The notes under the pieces were generated by a model. The model searched no databases. It saw nothing but the letters and a program-made list of their open reading frames with translations, and had not been told where the DNA came from. The position numbers and the translations under genes are program-made. Source: Acrocarpospora phusangensis (lineage in GTDB: Bacteria; Actinomycetota; Actinomycetes; Streptosporangiales; Streptosporangiaceae). Taken from it: a stretch of 64,000 nt of DNA. The stretch covers positions 117,826-181,825 of the forward strand of contig NZ_BOOA01000008.1 in the NCBI RefSeq assembly GCF_016862995.1, read 5' to 3'. Of this stretch, positions 27,906-37,678 are shown in pieces (positions within the stretch are counted from its first letter, which is position 1; every line of letters begins with the position of its first letter).

Positions 27906-28140
27906 TCAGGGGGTTCTCCCACCCACCCACCCTTTTCGAGCTGGCGCTCGGCCTTCCCCGGCGGCGGTCGGGATCAGGGGGTTCGCCCACCCTTTCGCTG
28001 GCGCTTGGCCATCCCCCGGTGGTGGCCGGGGCCAGGTGGTTCGCCCATCTTTTCGAGCTGGCGCTCGGACATCCCCGGCGGCAGCCGAGATCATGTGGTT
28101 ACCCTTTTGAGTCGGCGCTTGGCCTTTCCCGGCAATCAAG
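27906..28140 (+). repeat. Four imperfect ~58-bp tandem repeats before dinB
   Basis: Units begin near 27906, 27974, 28032 and 28091 (spacings 68, 58 and 59). Each has GGnGGTT(C), CCCACCCTTTTCG-like, GGCGCTnGGCC and CCCCGGCGG blocks; the fourth is the most worn. The block CGAGCTGGCGCTCGG is partly self-complementary. No open frame runs through it that looks like protein. It fills most of the gap between the methyltransferase and dinB. Confidence 0.75.
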
Positions 28141-28180
28141 CGCTGTGGATGTCGAATGGATGTTCGGATAGGCTGGGGGC

Positions 28181-29413
28181 GTGTCCAGGAAGCAGATGTT
28201 GCCGAGTGGTCGCGGGGGGCTCGCGGATGACGCGGGCTGCCCGATTCTGCACGTCGACATGGACGCGTTCTTCGCCAGTGTGGAGTTGATGAGCCGGCCC
28301 GAGCTGCGCGGCCTGCCGGTCGTCATCGGCGCCGCAGGGGCGCGCGGGGTGGTGCTCAGCGCCACCTACGAGGCCCGCAGGTTCGGCGTGCACTCGGCCA
28401 TGCCGATGACCCGGGCCAGGCGGCTGTGCCCGCAGGCGGTGGTGATCCCGCCCAGCCACGGCAAGTACGGCGCGGTCTCCGCGGGCGTGATGGAGATCTT
28501 CCACGCGATCACCCCCGAGGTGGAGCCGCTCTCGGTGGACGAGGCCTTCCTGGACGTGAGCGGGGCCCGGCGCAGGCTCGGCTCCCCGGCCGTGATCGCG
28601 GCCATGATCCGCGAGCAGGTGGCCGAGCGGTTCGGGATCACCTGCTCGGTGGGGGTGGCGAGCACCAAGTTCGTGGCCAAGCTGGCCTCCCGCGAGTGCA
28701 AGCCGGACGGGCTCCTGGTGGTCGCCGCCGACCGGGTGACGGAGTTCCTGCACCCGCTGCCCGTGGCGGCCCTGTGGGGCGTCGGAGAGCGCACGGAGCA
28801 GGCCCTGGTGCGGCTGGGCATCCAGACGGTCGGCGATCTCGCCCAGGTGCCCGTCACGACCCTGCGGCGCGAGTTCGGCGTCGCCGGGGCCCACCTGCAC
28901 GCGCTCGCCTGGGGGCGGGACGAGCGCGCGGTGGTGCCGCACACCCCGGACAAGAGCATCGGCAACGAGGAGACCTTCGCCCAGGACGTGGACGATCCCG
29001 TGGTCATCGAGCGGGAACTGCTGCGGCTGGCGGAGCGGGTGGCCGCCCGGCTCAGGGAGGCCGGTCTGATAGGGCGTACAATCAGTGTGAAACTGCGCCG
29101 GTCGGATTTCACCACGATCACGCGGTCTCGCACCCTGCGCGAGGCCACCGACGTGGCCAAGGAGATCCACGCGACCGCCTGCGAGCTCTACCGGGCCGCG
29201 GGTCTGCAGCGGATTCGGCTGCGGCTGGTGGGGGTCCGGATGGAGAATCTCCGACCGGCGGGCACCGCGACCAGGCAACTGGGCCTCGGTGATCGGGAGA
29301 CGGGCTGGCGGGAGGCGGAACAGGCTATGGACAAGGCGATCCGGCGTTTCGGTCCGGATGCGGTGCGCCCGGCGTCGCTTGTTCGCCCGCCGTTTGGTCC
29401 AATGGATCTATGA
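28181..29413 (+). CDS. dinB: DNA polymerase IV (Y-family, DinB)
   Basis: This 410-residue translesion polymerase has ILHVDMDAFFASVE (first metal Asp), SATYEARRFGVHSAMP, SVDEAFLDVSG (Asp-Glu metal pair), the helix-hairpin-helix region and the little-finger domain. GTG at 28181. The C-terminal end lacks an obvious clamp-binding motif beyond TRQLGLG, which may serve as one (QLxLx). No LexA box was seen before it; the tandem repeat lies there instead. Confidence 0.92.
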   Translation: MSRKQMLPSGRGGLADDAGCPILHVDMDAFFASVELMSRPELRGLPVVIGAAGARGVVLSATYEARRFGVHSAMPMTRARRLCPQAVVIPPSHGKYGAVSAGVMEIFHAITPEVEPLSVDEAFLDVSGARRRLGSPAVIAAMIREQVAERFGITCSVGVASTKFVAKLASRECKPDGLLVVAADRVTEFLHPLPVAALWGVGERTEQALVRLGIQTVGDLAQVPVTTLRREFGVAGAHLHALAWGRDERAVVPHTPDKSIGNEETFAQDVDDPVVIERELLRLAERVAARLREAGLIGRTISVKLRRSDFTTITRSRTLREATDVAKEIHATACELYRAAGLQRIRLRLVGVRMENLRPAGTATRQLGLGDRETGWREAEQAMDKAIRRFGPDAVRPASLVRPPFGPMDL

Positions 29414-29572
29414 CGTCACCTCCGGTTTGGACCGCGCTTGTGGACGTTGTGACCGTTTTCTTTCGTCTACGTCTACAGACTCGTATTCTGGGGATAACCG
29501 ACCGCAGGGTTCGGACACCCCGTGTCGTCCGTTGCCGTCTTCCCCGTACTGGGGCTGTCCTTGGGAGGCGCC

Positions 29573-29968
29573 GTGCCGCTGTCTGAGCACGAGCAGCGCT
29601 TGCTCGACCAGATCGAGCAGGCCCTCTACGCCGAGGACCCGAAGTGGGCCAATACCGTCCGGATCAGTGATCCGCGCAGCCATTACAAGCGCCGCCTGGT
29701 GAAAGCCTCCATCGGCTTCACGCTCGGCGTCGTCCTGTTGATGGTCGGCGTCGTGTCCAACACGATCTGGCTCGGCGTCGCCGGCTTCGTGGTCATGCTC
29801 GCGACCTGCCTGTGGGGTCTGTCGAGCTGGAAACGCATGAACGGTTTCGGCGGAGAGACCACGTCCCCTGCCGCTCCGCCCCAGGGTGGTGGCCGCCGCG
29901 CGGGCCGCCGTCCGGGATTCATGGAGCGCATGGAAGAACGCTGGCGTCGCCGTAACGACGAGAGATAA
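29573..29968 (+). CDS. DUF3040 small membrane protein
   Basis: This 131-residue protein begins PLSEHEQRLLDQIEQALYAEDP, the conserved DUF3040 N-terminus, followed by two membrane segments (~residues 42-62 and 65-82) and a basic tail (RRAGRRPGF, RWRRRN). GTG at 29573 has GGGAGG just upstream; a longer frame from 29522 is not conserved. It is found next to dinB in many actinomycetes and has no known function. Confidence 0.85.
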   Translation: MPLSEHEQRLLDQIEQALYAEDPKWANTVRISDPRSHYKRRLVKASIGFTLGVVLLMVGVVSNTIWLGVAGFVVMLATCLWGLSSWKRMNGFGGETTSPAAPPQGGGRRAGRRPGFMERMEERWRRRNDER

Positions 29969-29993
29969 CGAAGCAGGACGCGACAAGAAGGAA

Positions 29994-30026
29994 GGCCCGG
30001 GGGTTTCGAGGCCCCCGGACCCTTTG
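29994..30026 (+). terminator. Rho-independent terminator after DUF3040 gene
   Basis: A GC-rich hairpin (GGCCCGGGGG and CCCCCGGACC arms with one mismatch) is followed by CTTTGTTGTT. It ends transcription from dinB/DUF3040 and lies at the 3' end of the convergent transglutaminase gene. Confidence 0.7.
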
Positions 30027-30029
30027 TTG

Positions 30030-32591
30030 TTACCAGCGCCGAGTTCCGGCCAGCGGGCGATCCGCTGCGGGCTCGGCCTTCTTGGTGTCCCCGGTGCGCC
30101 CGGTGTGTCGCGGGCGCGTCCGGCGCCACAGCCGCCAGGGCCGCCAGCCGGTTCCCTCCAGCCGGTCGAACCCGTCCAGCAGGCCCTCCCCGACCGCCTT
30201 GACCCGCAGCAGCGCCGACACGGGCGCCAGCACGGCCCCGAGCCTGCGCTGCCAGGAGACGGTCGCGGCCAGCGCGGCGCGGGCCACCTGGAGGTCCTCG
30301 GCCAGCGGGGCCGCCTGCGCCGGGGTCCTGGCGTACCGCAGCCGCTCCTCGGCTGAGGAGATCTTGCCGATGGCCGCCGCGGCCTCCCGGTCCAGCTCGT
30401 ACCGCTCGGTGAGGCGGCGGCCCAGCGCGCGCGGGGTCTCGCTGCCCTGCCGGGCCATGCCCAGGTCGGTGAGCGTGTCGCAGAGCTCGGCCCAGGCCGC
30501 CTCCACCGCCGGGACGGTGAACTTGGCGGGGTCCGCCTCCGGCAGGTCGTCGGGGTCGGCGGCGGAGCCGATCTCGTCGACGGTCCACCCGTGCGATTCG
30601 GGTTCTTCCCGTGTGCTCACTTCGGCGGACCCAAACCCGGCCGCGCGGGTCAGGATCCGCCGCCGCCACAGCCGCAGCACGAGCCGCATCAGCGCCGGCA
30701 CGAGGGAGAGCAGCAGCGCCACGCCCACCCCGATGAGGATCTTGACGTAGAGCGGCAGGCCCGGGTCGGCGGCCGGTCCCGACGAGCCGGCGAACGGGTC
30801 CTCCAGCTCGCGGAGGTTGCGGGCCGCCTCGGAGTCGGGCCCGGTGGCGCCGGTCGCCCCGGGGGACGGCGCCGTGGAGGCGCCCGCCGACGGGCTGGCC
30901 GTCGGGGTCACCGGCAGTGAGTACTGCGGCACCCGGGCGGTCGCCTGGCCGCCGCCGCCCGCCGGCGTGGGCTCGAACCTGAGCCAGCCGGCGCCCTCGA
31001 AGTAGAGCTCGGGCCAGGCGTGCGCGTCGTGGGTGCGGACCACCCACCGGCCGTCGATCTTCGAGCCGCCGGTGTAGCCGATCGAGACCCGGGCCGGGAT
31101 GCCCAGCATCCGCGCCATCACGGCCATCGCGCTGGCGAACTGCTCGCAGTAGCCGGCCCGGCTGTTGAGCAGGAACTCGGCCAGCGCCTCGTTCCCCGAA
31201 CCCCGCGTCTGCAGGCTGTACGCGAACTGCCCGGTCTCGGTGAACCACTCCTGGAGCTTGATCGCCTGCTGGTACGCCGACGCCGCCCCCTCGGTCACCT
31301 CGTACGCCAGGTCCTGGATGCGGGGGTCGAGCCCGCGCGGCAGCGACAGGAACCGGGACTGCACCTCGATCGGCGCCGCCGGCGCGGTGTCCAGCGCGTC
31401 GTACGTCGGCCGCAGGTCCATGCCGGTCACCCGGTACTCCAGACCGGCCGCCTCGTCCCTGGTGGAGAAGACCATCAGCGTGCTCCGGTCCGCCCGCCAG
31501 TCGCCGTCCACCTCCACCTGCGTGGCCGGGTACGGCAGCGGCAGGAACCGCAGCTCCTCGATCTCGTCGCTGATCCGCAGGGTGGTCTCGGTCCTGGTGG
31601 CGGGCGTGCTCGGCGACAGGCCGGGCACCGGCGGCATCGGCCCCTCGTCCAGCCTGTCCTCGGGACGCCCTTTCAGCGAGCTGGGCCTGAACTGCCGGCC
31701 GTCGAACACGTCCAGGGAGTAGATGCGCAGGTAGCGCGGCGTGTCGTCGGCCGAGGTGTAGCTCATCACGGTGGCGTTGACCGGCTGGGTGAGCTGGCCG
31801 CTGAGCTTGGCCACCGCGTCGGGGATGCCGACGTTGTTGCCGCCGCCGCCCAGGCCGTTGCCCACGCCGAAGCCGAACAGCGGGGCCGGGACGAGGGTCG
31901 GGATGAGCGCGGGGACGGCGATGGCCAGCGCGATCGCGGTCACGCCGACCCGCTTGCCGGACAGCGCCAGCTTGCCCGCGTCCGCGGTGGTGGTGGTCCT
32001 GGAGCGGCGCACCAGCACGGCCCGGCCCCAGTGGCTGACCCGCTCGCGGCCGTCGGCGACCAGCAGCCCGACGTAGCCGAACGCCCCGATCACGAAGGCC
32101 GGCCAGCCGATCGGCTCGTTCAGCACGGCGGCCGGCACGGTGAACAGGGCCAGCAGCGGGAGCCCGGCCAGGGCCGCCTTGCGCAGCCGTACCGCGAACA
32201 GGTCCACGAGGACGGCGATGAGGGCGATGCCGCCCGCGGTGAGCAGGCTGATGCCGGGGTTGGCGGGCACCGGGGCGGCGAACCGCTGGATGTCGTCGAA
32301 CCCGGTCAGCAGGTGCTCGGCGAGGGTGAGCAGCGAGTCCTTGGTGGGGATGAAGGACAGCCAGGCGTCGTCCCTGGCGTACAGGACGGTCAGGAAGACC
32401 CAGGCGCCGCCGAGCATGCCGACGGGGGCGAGCCAGGGCGGGAGCGCGAACCGGCTGACCAGGGTGGCCACGGCGGTGGTGACCAGGAGCACGCCCAGGC
32501 CGGCCCAGAACCACGCGCCCTCCGCGAAGAGGGGGTAGAGGGTGAGCGAGACGGCTCCGGTGGCCAGTCCCGCCGAGATCGGCAGCCGCAT
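30030..32591 (-). CDS. TgpA-type membrane transglutaminase-like protein
   Basis: These 853 residues have about six N-terminal membrane helices, an extracytoplasmic loop, a transglutaminase core and another membrane helix with a cytoplasmic tail. The core has RAGYCEQFA with Cys482 and DAHAWPEL with His524; the third triad position falls in RFEPTP, where Glu replaces the usual Asp. The ATG at 32591 overlaps the DUF58 stop by one base. Together with DUF58 and MoxR it forms a widespread operon of unknown function, thought to work on cell-envelope proteins. Confidence 0.88.
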   Translation of the reverse strand: MRLPISAGLATGAVSLTLYPLFAEGAWFWAGLGVLLVTTAVATLVSRFALPPWLAPVGMLGGAWVFLTVLYARDDAWLSFIPTKDSLLTLAEHLLTGFDDIQRFAAPVPANPGISLLTAGGIALIAVLVDLFAVRLRKAALAGLPLLALFTVPAAVLNEPIGWPAFVIGAFGYVGLLVADGRERVSHWGRAVLVRRSRTTTTADAGKLALSGKRVGVTAIALAIAVPALIPTLVPAPLFGFGVGNGLGGGGNNVGIPDAVAKLSGQLTQPVNATVMSYTSADDTPRYLRIYSLDVFDGRQFRPSSLKGRPEDRLDEGPMPPVPGLSPSTPATRTETTLRISDEIEELRFLPLPYPATQVEVDGDWRADRSTLMVFSTRDEAAGLEYRVTGMDLRPTYDALDTAPAAPIEVQSRFLSLPRGLDPRIQDLAYEVTEGAASAYQQAIKLQEWFTETGQFAYSLQTRGSGNEALAEFLLNSRAGYCEQFASAMAVMARMLGIPARVSIGYTGGSKIDGRWVVRTHDAHAWPELYFEGAGWLRFEPTPAGGGGQATARVPQYSLPVTPTASPSAGASTAPSPGATGATGPDSEAARNLRELEDPFAGSSGPAADPGLPLYVKILIGVGVALLLSLVPALMRLVLRLWRRRILTRAAGFGSAEVSTREEPESHGWTVDEIGSAADPDDLPEADPAKFTVPAVEAAWAELCDTLTDLGMARQGSETPRALGRRLTERYELDREAAAAIGKISSAEERLRYARTPAQAAPLAEDLQVARAALAATVSWQRRLGAVLAPVSALLRVKAVGEGLLDGFDRLEGTGWRPWRLWRRTRPRHTGRTGDTKKAEPAADRPLAGTRRW

Positions 32592-33823
32592 CACGCCGCG
32601 CTCCTCTTGTAGGCCGCGTCCGGCCAGACCGACGCCAGCGACGCGCCGGCGGGCAGCCGCAGCACCCGCCACCCCGTGCCGGCCAGGATGGCCTGGGACT
32701 GTTCGAACCGCTCGTCCACCTCGTGCGTCTGCTCCCAGGTGGAGATCTCCAGCATGACCGCGACGCCGGTCATGTGGCCGTGCCTGAGCCGGGCCAGCGC
32801 CTGCGCCTCCTCGGGCTCGATCGCGCCGAGGACGGCCACGATGAGGCCGTCGCCGCCGCCCTGGCGCAGCGCCGCGACGCCCTGGTCCAGGCCGCGGGAC
32901 TGGCTCTGCCGCACCACCGCGAGGGTGTCCAGCAGCGACCAGGAGACGCCGGTCTCGTGCAGGTGCTGGGGGCCCTGGTCGGTGACCAGGCGCAGGCCGA
33001 GGCCCTCGTGGGCCAGGTGCACGCCGATGGACGCGGCGGCCGAGACGGCCACCTCGAAGGAGGAGCGCGGGCCCTCGCCGCGGTGGGCGGCGCGCCGGGT
33101 GTCCAGCAGGAGGGCGCCGCGGCTCTGCCACTGCTGCTCCTCCCGGCGGACCATCAGCTCGCCGTACCGGGCGGTGGAGCGCCAGTGCACCCGGCGCAGG
33201 TCGTCGCCCTGGCGGTACTCGCGCGGGGCCACGTCGTCGTCGCCCGCCGCCGCCACCGACCGGGTACGGCTGTCGCCCCCGCCGGTCCACTCCCCGGACA
33301 GCCGCACGTGCGGCAGCGGGACCACCTGCGGGGTGACCACCAGCGTGTCCGTCACGGTGAACGTCCTGGCCAGTTCGACCAGGCCGAACGGGTCGGTGAT
33401 GCGGATGGCCAGCGGGCCGATGGTGAACCGGCCGCGCAGGTCGGAGCGGACCTTGTAGTCGATCTCGCGGACGCCCTTCGCCTCCACCCGGTCCAGCACG
33501 AAGCGGGGGCGGGTGCCCAGCGCGTACTGCAGGGTGTCCTCGATGAGGAGCAGGCCGGTGGGCAGGCGGGTGACGTTCTCCAGGCGGAGGGTGACCGTGC
33601 TGTCGTTGCCGGCCTCGACCCTGGCCGGGTCGAGGCGGCGGGCGCAGCTCAGCCGGTACCGGGTCCTGGCCACCACCATGGCGGCCAGCAGCGGCAGCGC
33701 GGCGATCAGTACGGCCACCCGGAGCAGGTCGTGCTCCCCCAGGAAGAAGGCGCACAGCAGAGCCGCGAAACCCGAGGCCAGGAAGGACCGGCCCCGGGAG
33801 GTGAGCGCCTTGAGCCCGGTCAT
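32591..33823 (-). CDS. DUF58 protein with N-terminal membrane anchor
   Basis: This 410-residue protein has two hydrophobic helices (residues ~11-30 and 34-52) and the DUF58 signature REYRQGDDLRRVHWRSTARYGELMVR near residue 207. A degenerate VWA-like fold follows (ALLLDTRR). It sits between the MoxR ATPase and the transglutaminase and overlaps the latter. Its role is unknown; the MoxR partner likely acts on it. Confidence 0.88.
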   Translation of the reverse strand: MTGLKALTSRGRSFLASGFAALLCAFFLGEHDLLRVAVLIAALPLLAAMVVARTRYRLSCARRLDPARVEAGNDSTVTLRLENVTRLPTGLLLIEDTLQYALGTRPRFVLDRVEAKGVREIDYKVRSDLRGRFTIGPLAIRITDPFGLVELARTFTVTDTLVVTPQVVPLPHVRLSGEWTGGGDSRTRSVAAAGDDDVAPREYRQGDDLRRVHWRSTARYGELMVRREEQQWQSRGALLLDTRRAAHRGEGPRSSFEVAVSAAASIGVHLAHEGLGLRLVTDQGPQHLHETGVSWSLLDTLAVVRQSQSRGLDQGVAALRQGGGDGLIVAVLGAIEPEEAQALARLRHGHMTGVAVMLEISTWEQTHEVDERFEQSQAILAGTGWRVLRLPAGASLASVWPDAAYKRSAA

Positions 33824-33836
33824 TTCGCGAGCCCGC

Positions 33837-34823
<987 letters not shown>

Positions 34824-35202
34824 CAGGCCTCCAGAGGCGTGCCGTATTGCTGGGGGTTTGCCATTCCTTATCCATTGTGTGTACCGACACTATGCCGCGA
34901 GAGGTTCCTAGGCGACTTTGTCGAAACAACCCTGAACTGCCCCACAGTGTCGTGAACTTGCTTCTCGATCGGGTGGTACGGATGTCCGAATTCCGTGACA
35001 TGGGGCTATCCGATGCTGGTAATGGGCTTGATCCGCCCTCTTCCGGGGATGCGGCGGAATCGTCGCTTCGGTGTCAAGTAGCCCCCGCGACACGCCCAAA
35101 CGCGGGGTATGCGGGCGTGGTCCGCCCCACTTCACTCCACCCTCGTTGACCTGCGGAAACGCGAAGTTAACGCCTTCTCCATACCGTTTGAATCAGTTGA
35201 CG
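34824..35202. other. Divergent intergenic region between moxR and mraZ
   Basis: About 380 bp without a supported gene. It must contain the promoter of the reverse-strand moxR operon and of the dcw cluster. AT-richer stretches near 34860-34920 and 35160-35200 are the best promoter candidates; GTTGAC near 35145 and GTTAACG near 35166 look like -35 elements, without a clean -10 match. A loose ACGCCC/GGGCGT hairpin lies at 35092-35118. Confidence 0.45.
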
Positions 35203-35238
35203 GTGGGGAGAAGTGGAGTATGGTGGAGCCCAGTGGAG
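35203..35238 (+). promoter_or_regulatory. Four MraZ-binding boxes, 10-bp spacing
   Basis: GTGGGG at 35203 and GTGGAG at 35213, 35223 and 35233 are spaced by exactly ten bases, one helical turn. MraZ binds such direct TGG-containing repeats in front of its own gene and represses the dcw cluster. The boxes lie 51 bp before the mraZ start, so they are in the promoter or early leader. Confidence 0.85.
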
Positions 35239-35288
35239 GACCGTGGCTGCAGAGCTAGGTGTTCCGCAAGGTACGGGAGGTGGGGCCG

Positions 35289-35720
35289 GTGTTCCTCGGC
35301 ACCCATCAGCCGCGCCTCGACGACAAAGGACGACTGTTCCTGCCGGCGAAGTATCGCGAGGAGCTGGCGGAGGGTCTTGTGATCACCAAAGGCCAGGAGC
35401 GCTGCCTCTACGTCTTCCCCGTAGAGGAGTTCCAGCGGCTTACTGAGGCTTTGCGCACCGCGCCGGTGACCGCCAAGGCCGTCCGCGACTACAGCCGGGT
35501 CTTCTTCGCCAGCGCATCCGACGAAACGCCCGACAAGCAGGGGCGGATCACCATCCCCCCGAGCCTCAGGCTGTACGCGGGACTGGAACGTGACTGCGTC
35601 GTCATCGGAGCCAACACCCGTCTCGAGATCTGGGACGCGCAAGCCTGGGAGACCTACCTGGCCGAACAGGAGCCGGCGTTCGCCGATCTGTCGGAGGAGG
35701 TGTTGCCAGGAATCCTGTGA
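35289..35720 (+). CDS. mraZ: Transcriptional regulator MraZ
   Basis: This 143-residue protein has two AbrB-like halves, each with the DxxxR signature: [14 protein letters not shown] and [17 protein letters not shown] at 35289 gives the typical [15 protein letters not shown] start with GGGAGG nine bases upstream; the frame extends upstream without homology. It is the first gene of the dcw cluster and autoregulates it through the four boxes just upstream. Confidence 0.94.
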   Translation: MFLGTHQPRLDDKGRLFLPAKYREELAEGLVITKGQERCLYVFPVEEFQRLTEALRTAPVTAKAVRDYSRVFFASASDETPDKQGRITIPPSLRLYAGLERDCVVIGANTRLEIWDAQAWETYLAEQEPAFADLSEEVLPGIL

Positions 35721-35799
35721 CCGGTGATCAGCCGTCCCTGGCGGTGATCGGGAAATCCGATTGACCGGGACAGCGGGCGTACTGATCTTATTGTGACCC

Positions 35800-36010
35800 G
35801 TCGGTGACGTTCGGCGAGGTCTCCACCCGCACCCTTCGGGCAGCTGATGCACCTTCCCCGGTGTCAGGTGCCGCGAGCAGTGGTCTGCGGATGGGGACCT
35901 GGCCGGACGGGTCGGCTCCCCGGGACCTCCGGACGGAGCCGGCTCAGGGGTGGGGTCTTGTTCACCGAGGGTGGAGCCGCATGACCGCGAGCTTTGAAGC
36001 GGCAGTTCGT
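35800..36010 (+). ncRNA. Probable mraW RNA motif in rsmH leader
   Basis: The 303-bp gap between mraZ and rsmH is where the actinobacterial mraW RNA motif is known to occur. Here it can fold into hairpins such as GCACCT/AGGTGC (35849-35854 with 35866-35871) and GGCTCC/GGAGCC (35914-35919 with 35935-35940). I recognise it by place and structure, not by a covariance match, so limits are approximate. Its function is unknown; it may control rsmH and the downstream genes. Confidence 0.5.
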
Positions 36011-36023
36011 TGGGGGTTGAACG

Positions 36024-36989
36024 ATGTCTGAGGATATTCAGCAGCCGGGCGGGCACGTCCCGGTCCTGCTGGGCCGTGTGCTGGAGTTGCTGGCACCGGC
36101 TCTCACCGGGCCCGACCCGGTCGTCGTCGACGCCAACCTCGGCCTCGGCGGGCACGCCGAGGCGCTGCTCGCCGCCCATCCCGCGCTGCGCCTGATCGGG
36201 ATCGACCGCGACCCCTTCGCCATCGAGAGGTCCACCGAGCGGCTGGCGCCGTACGGGGAGCGGGTCACGATCGTGCGCGCGGTCTCCGACGAACTCGCCG
36301 AGGTGCTGTCCGATCTTGGCCGCCCGGTCGTGAACGGGGTGCTGTTCGACCTGGGGGTTTCCTCGCCCCAGCTGGACGAGGCCGAGCGCGGGTTCGCCTA
36401 CTCGTACGACGCCCCGCTGGACATGCGGATGGATCGGGAGCAAGAGCTTACCGCGGAAAAAGTGGTGAACACGTACCCGCCGGGGGAGCTCACCCGGATC
36501 CTGCGCGACTACGGCGAGGAGCGCTTCGCGGCCCGGGTGACGGGGCTGATCGTCAAGGAGCGGGCCAGGGAGCCCATCACCTCGACCAAGCGTCTCGCGG
36601 ACCTGGTCAGGCAGGCGATCCCCGCGGCCACCCGGCGGACCGGGGGAAACCCCGCCAAACGGACTTTTCAGGCGTTGCGTATCGAGGTGAACGCGGAGCT
36701 GTCGGCGCTGGAGACGGCGCTGCCGGCCGCCCTCGACGCGCTGGCCGTGGGCGGGCGGGTGGTCGTGCTCGCCTACCACTCCTTGGAGGACCGGCTCACG
36801 AAGCAGGTCCTCACGGCGCGAACCAGGGACACCGGCCCGCCCGGGCTGCCGGTCCCGCTGGAGGCCCATCAGCCTCGGTTCCGCCTCCTGACGAGGGGAG
36901 CAGAGCTCCCGGACGACGACGAGGTGGCCCGCAATCCGCGGGCGGCCTCGGCCCGGATGCGGGCGGCAGAGAGGATCCGCCAGGGATGA
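36024..36989 (+). CDS. rsmH: 16S rRNA m4C1402 methyltransferase RsmH (MraW)
   Basis: This 321-residue enzyme methylates N4 of C1402 in 16S rRNA. It begins with [15 protein letters not shown] and has [15 protein letters not shown] (SAM site; Asn replaces the usual Thr/Cys), [30 protein letters not shown] and the C-terminal YHSLEDR. ATG at 36024 follows GGGGGTTGA. It overlaps the FtsL-like gene by four bases. Confidence 0.95.
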   Translation: MSEDIQQPGGHVPVLLGRVLELLAPALTGPDPVVVDANLGLGGHAEALLAAHPALRLIGIDRDPFAIERSTERLAPYGERVTIVRAVSDELAEVLSDLGRPVVNGVLFDLGVSSPQLDEAERGFAYSYDAPLDMRMDREQELTAEKVVNTYPPGELTRILRDYGEERFAARVTGLIVKERAREPITSTKRLADLVRQAIPAATRRTGGNPAKRTFQALRIEVNAELSALETALPAALDALAVGGRVVVLAYHSLEDRLTKQVLTARTRDTGPPGLPVPLEAHQPRFRLLTRGAELPDDDEVARNPRAASARMRAAERIRQG

Positions 36990-37678
36990 CGACCGACCAG
37001 GACAGGCGGCGCGCGGGCGCCGAGGCGCGGACCAGGGCACGGGTTCCTGGCCGCATGGTTCCAGGGCGTACGGTTCCGGAGCGCGCGGCGAGTATGGCGG
37101 GCACGGCGGGCACAGCCGCGGCCGCCAAGGCGCAGCCTGCCCCCGTGCGGCCGGCGGCGGCCAAGCCCGCCGTGCAGCCGGGGGCTCCGCAGGCTCCGGC
37201 GAAGCCGCCGGTGAAGTCGCGGCCGAAGTCCCCGCTCGACCCCCGGCCCAAGGCGGAGTCCAGGGCGGAGTCGGCGGCCCCCAAGGTCGCGGTGAAGGCC
37301 GGGGCGATCCGGGCCTCCGGGCGGCGTCCGCCGCGGGCGCCGTTCGTGCTGCTCGTGGTCGGGCTGCTCGGCGGCGGCCTGGTGAGCCTGCTGCTGCTCA
37401 ACACGGTGCTCGCCCAGGACTCCTTCAAGTACAACGAGCTGCGCCGGATCACCGAGCAGCTGCACCAGCAGGCCGACGCCGAGAACAACCGCATCCGCGA
37501 GGCGCAGCAGCCGACCAGGCTGGCCGAGCGGGCCGGCCAGGCGGGCCTGAAGCCGGACGTCTCGGCGCCGGAGTTCGTCGGCGACGGCATGCACCCGGCC
37601 AGCCTCGGTGAGCGCCTGCCCGACGAGGACGGCGGCTCCGGCGCCCCGGCATCGACCACGGAGGGCACGCAGCGGTGA
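36986..37678 (+). CDS. ftsL: FtsL-like septum protein
   Basis: This 230-residue single-pass protein has ~110 Ala/Pro/Lys-rich cytoplasmic residues, a membrane helix ([19 protein letters not shown]) and a short extracytoplasmic coiled coil ([19 protein letters not shown]). FtsL sequences are poorly conserved, so the name rests on this topology and its place between rsmH and ftsI. It would bridge the FtsQ and FtsWI parts of the divisome. Confidence 0.75.
   Translation: MTTDQDRRRAGAEARTRARVPGRMVPGRTVPERAASMAGTAGTAAAAKAQPAPVRPAAAKPAVQPGAPQAPAKPPVKSRPKSPLDPRPKAESRAESAAPKVAVKAGAIRASGRRPPRAPFVLLVVGLLGGGLVSLLLLNTVLAQDSFKYNELRRITEQLHQQADAENNRIREAQQPTRLAERAGQAGLKPDVSAPEFVGDGMHPASLGERLPDEDGGSGAPASTTEGTQR

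Noticed and set aside
27906..28140. CRISPR array
   Set aside because: Units are contiguous imperfect copies without unique spacers of constant length, and no cas genes are present.
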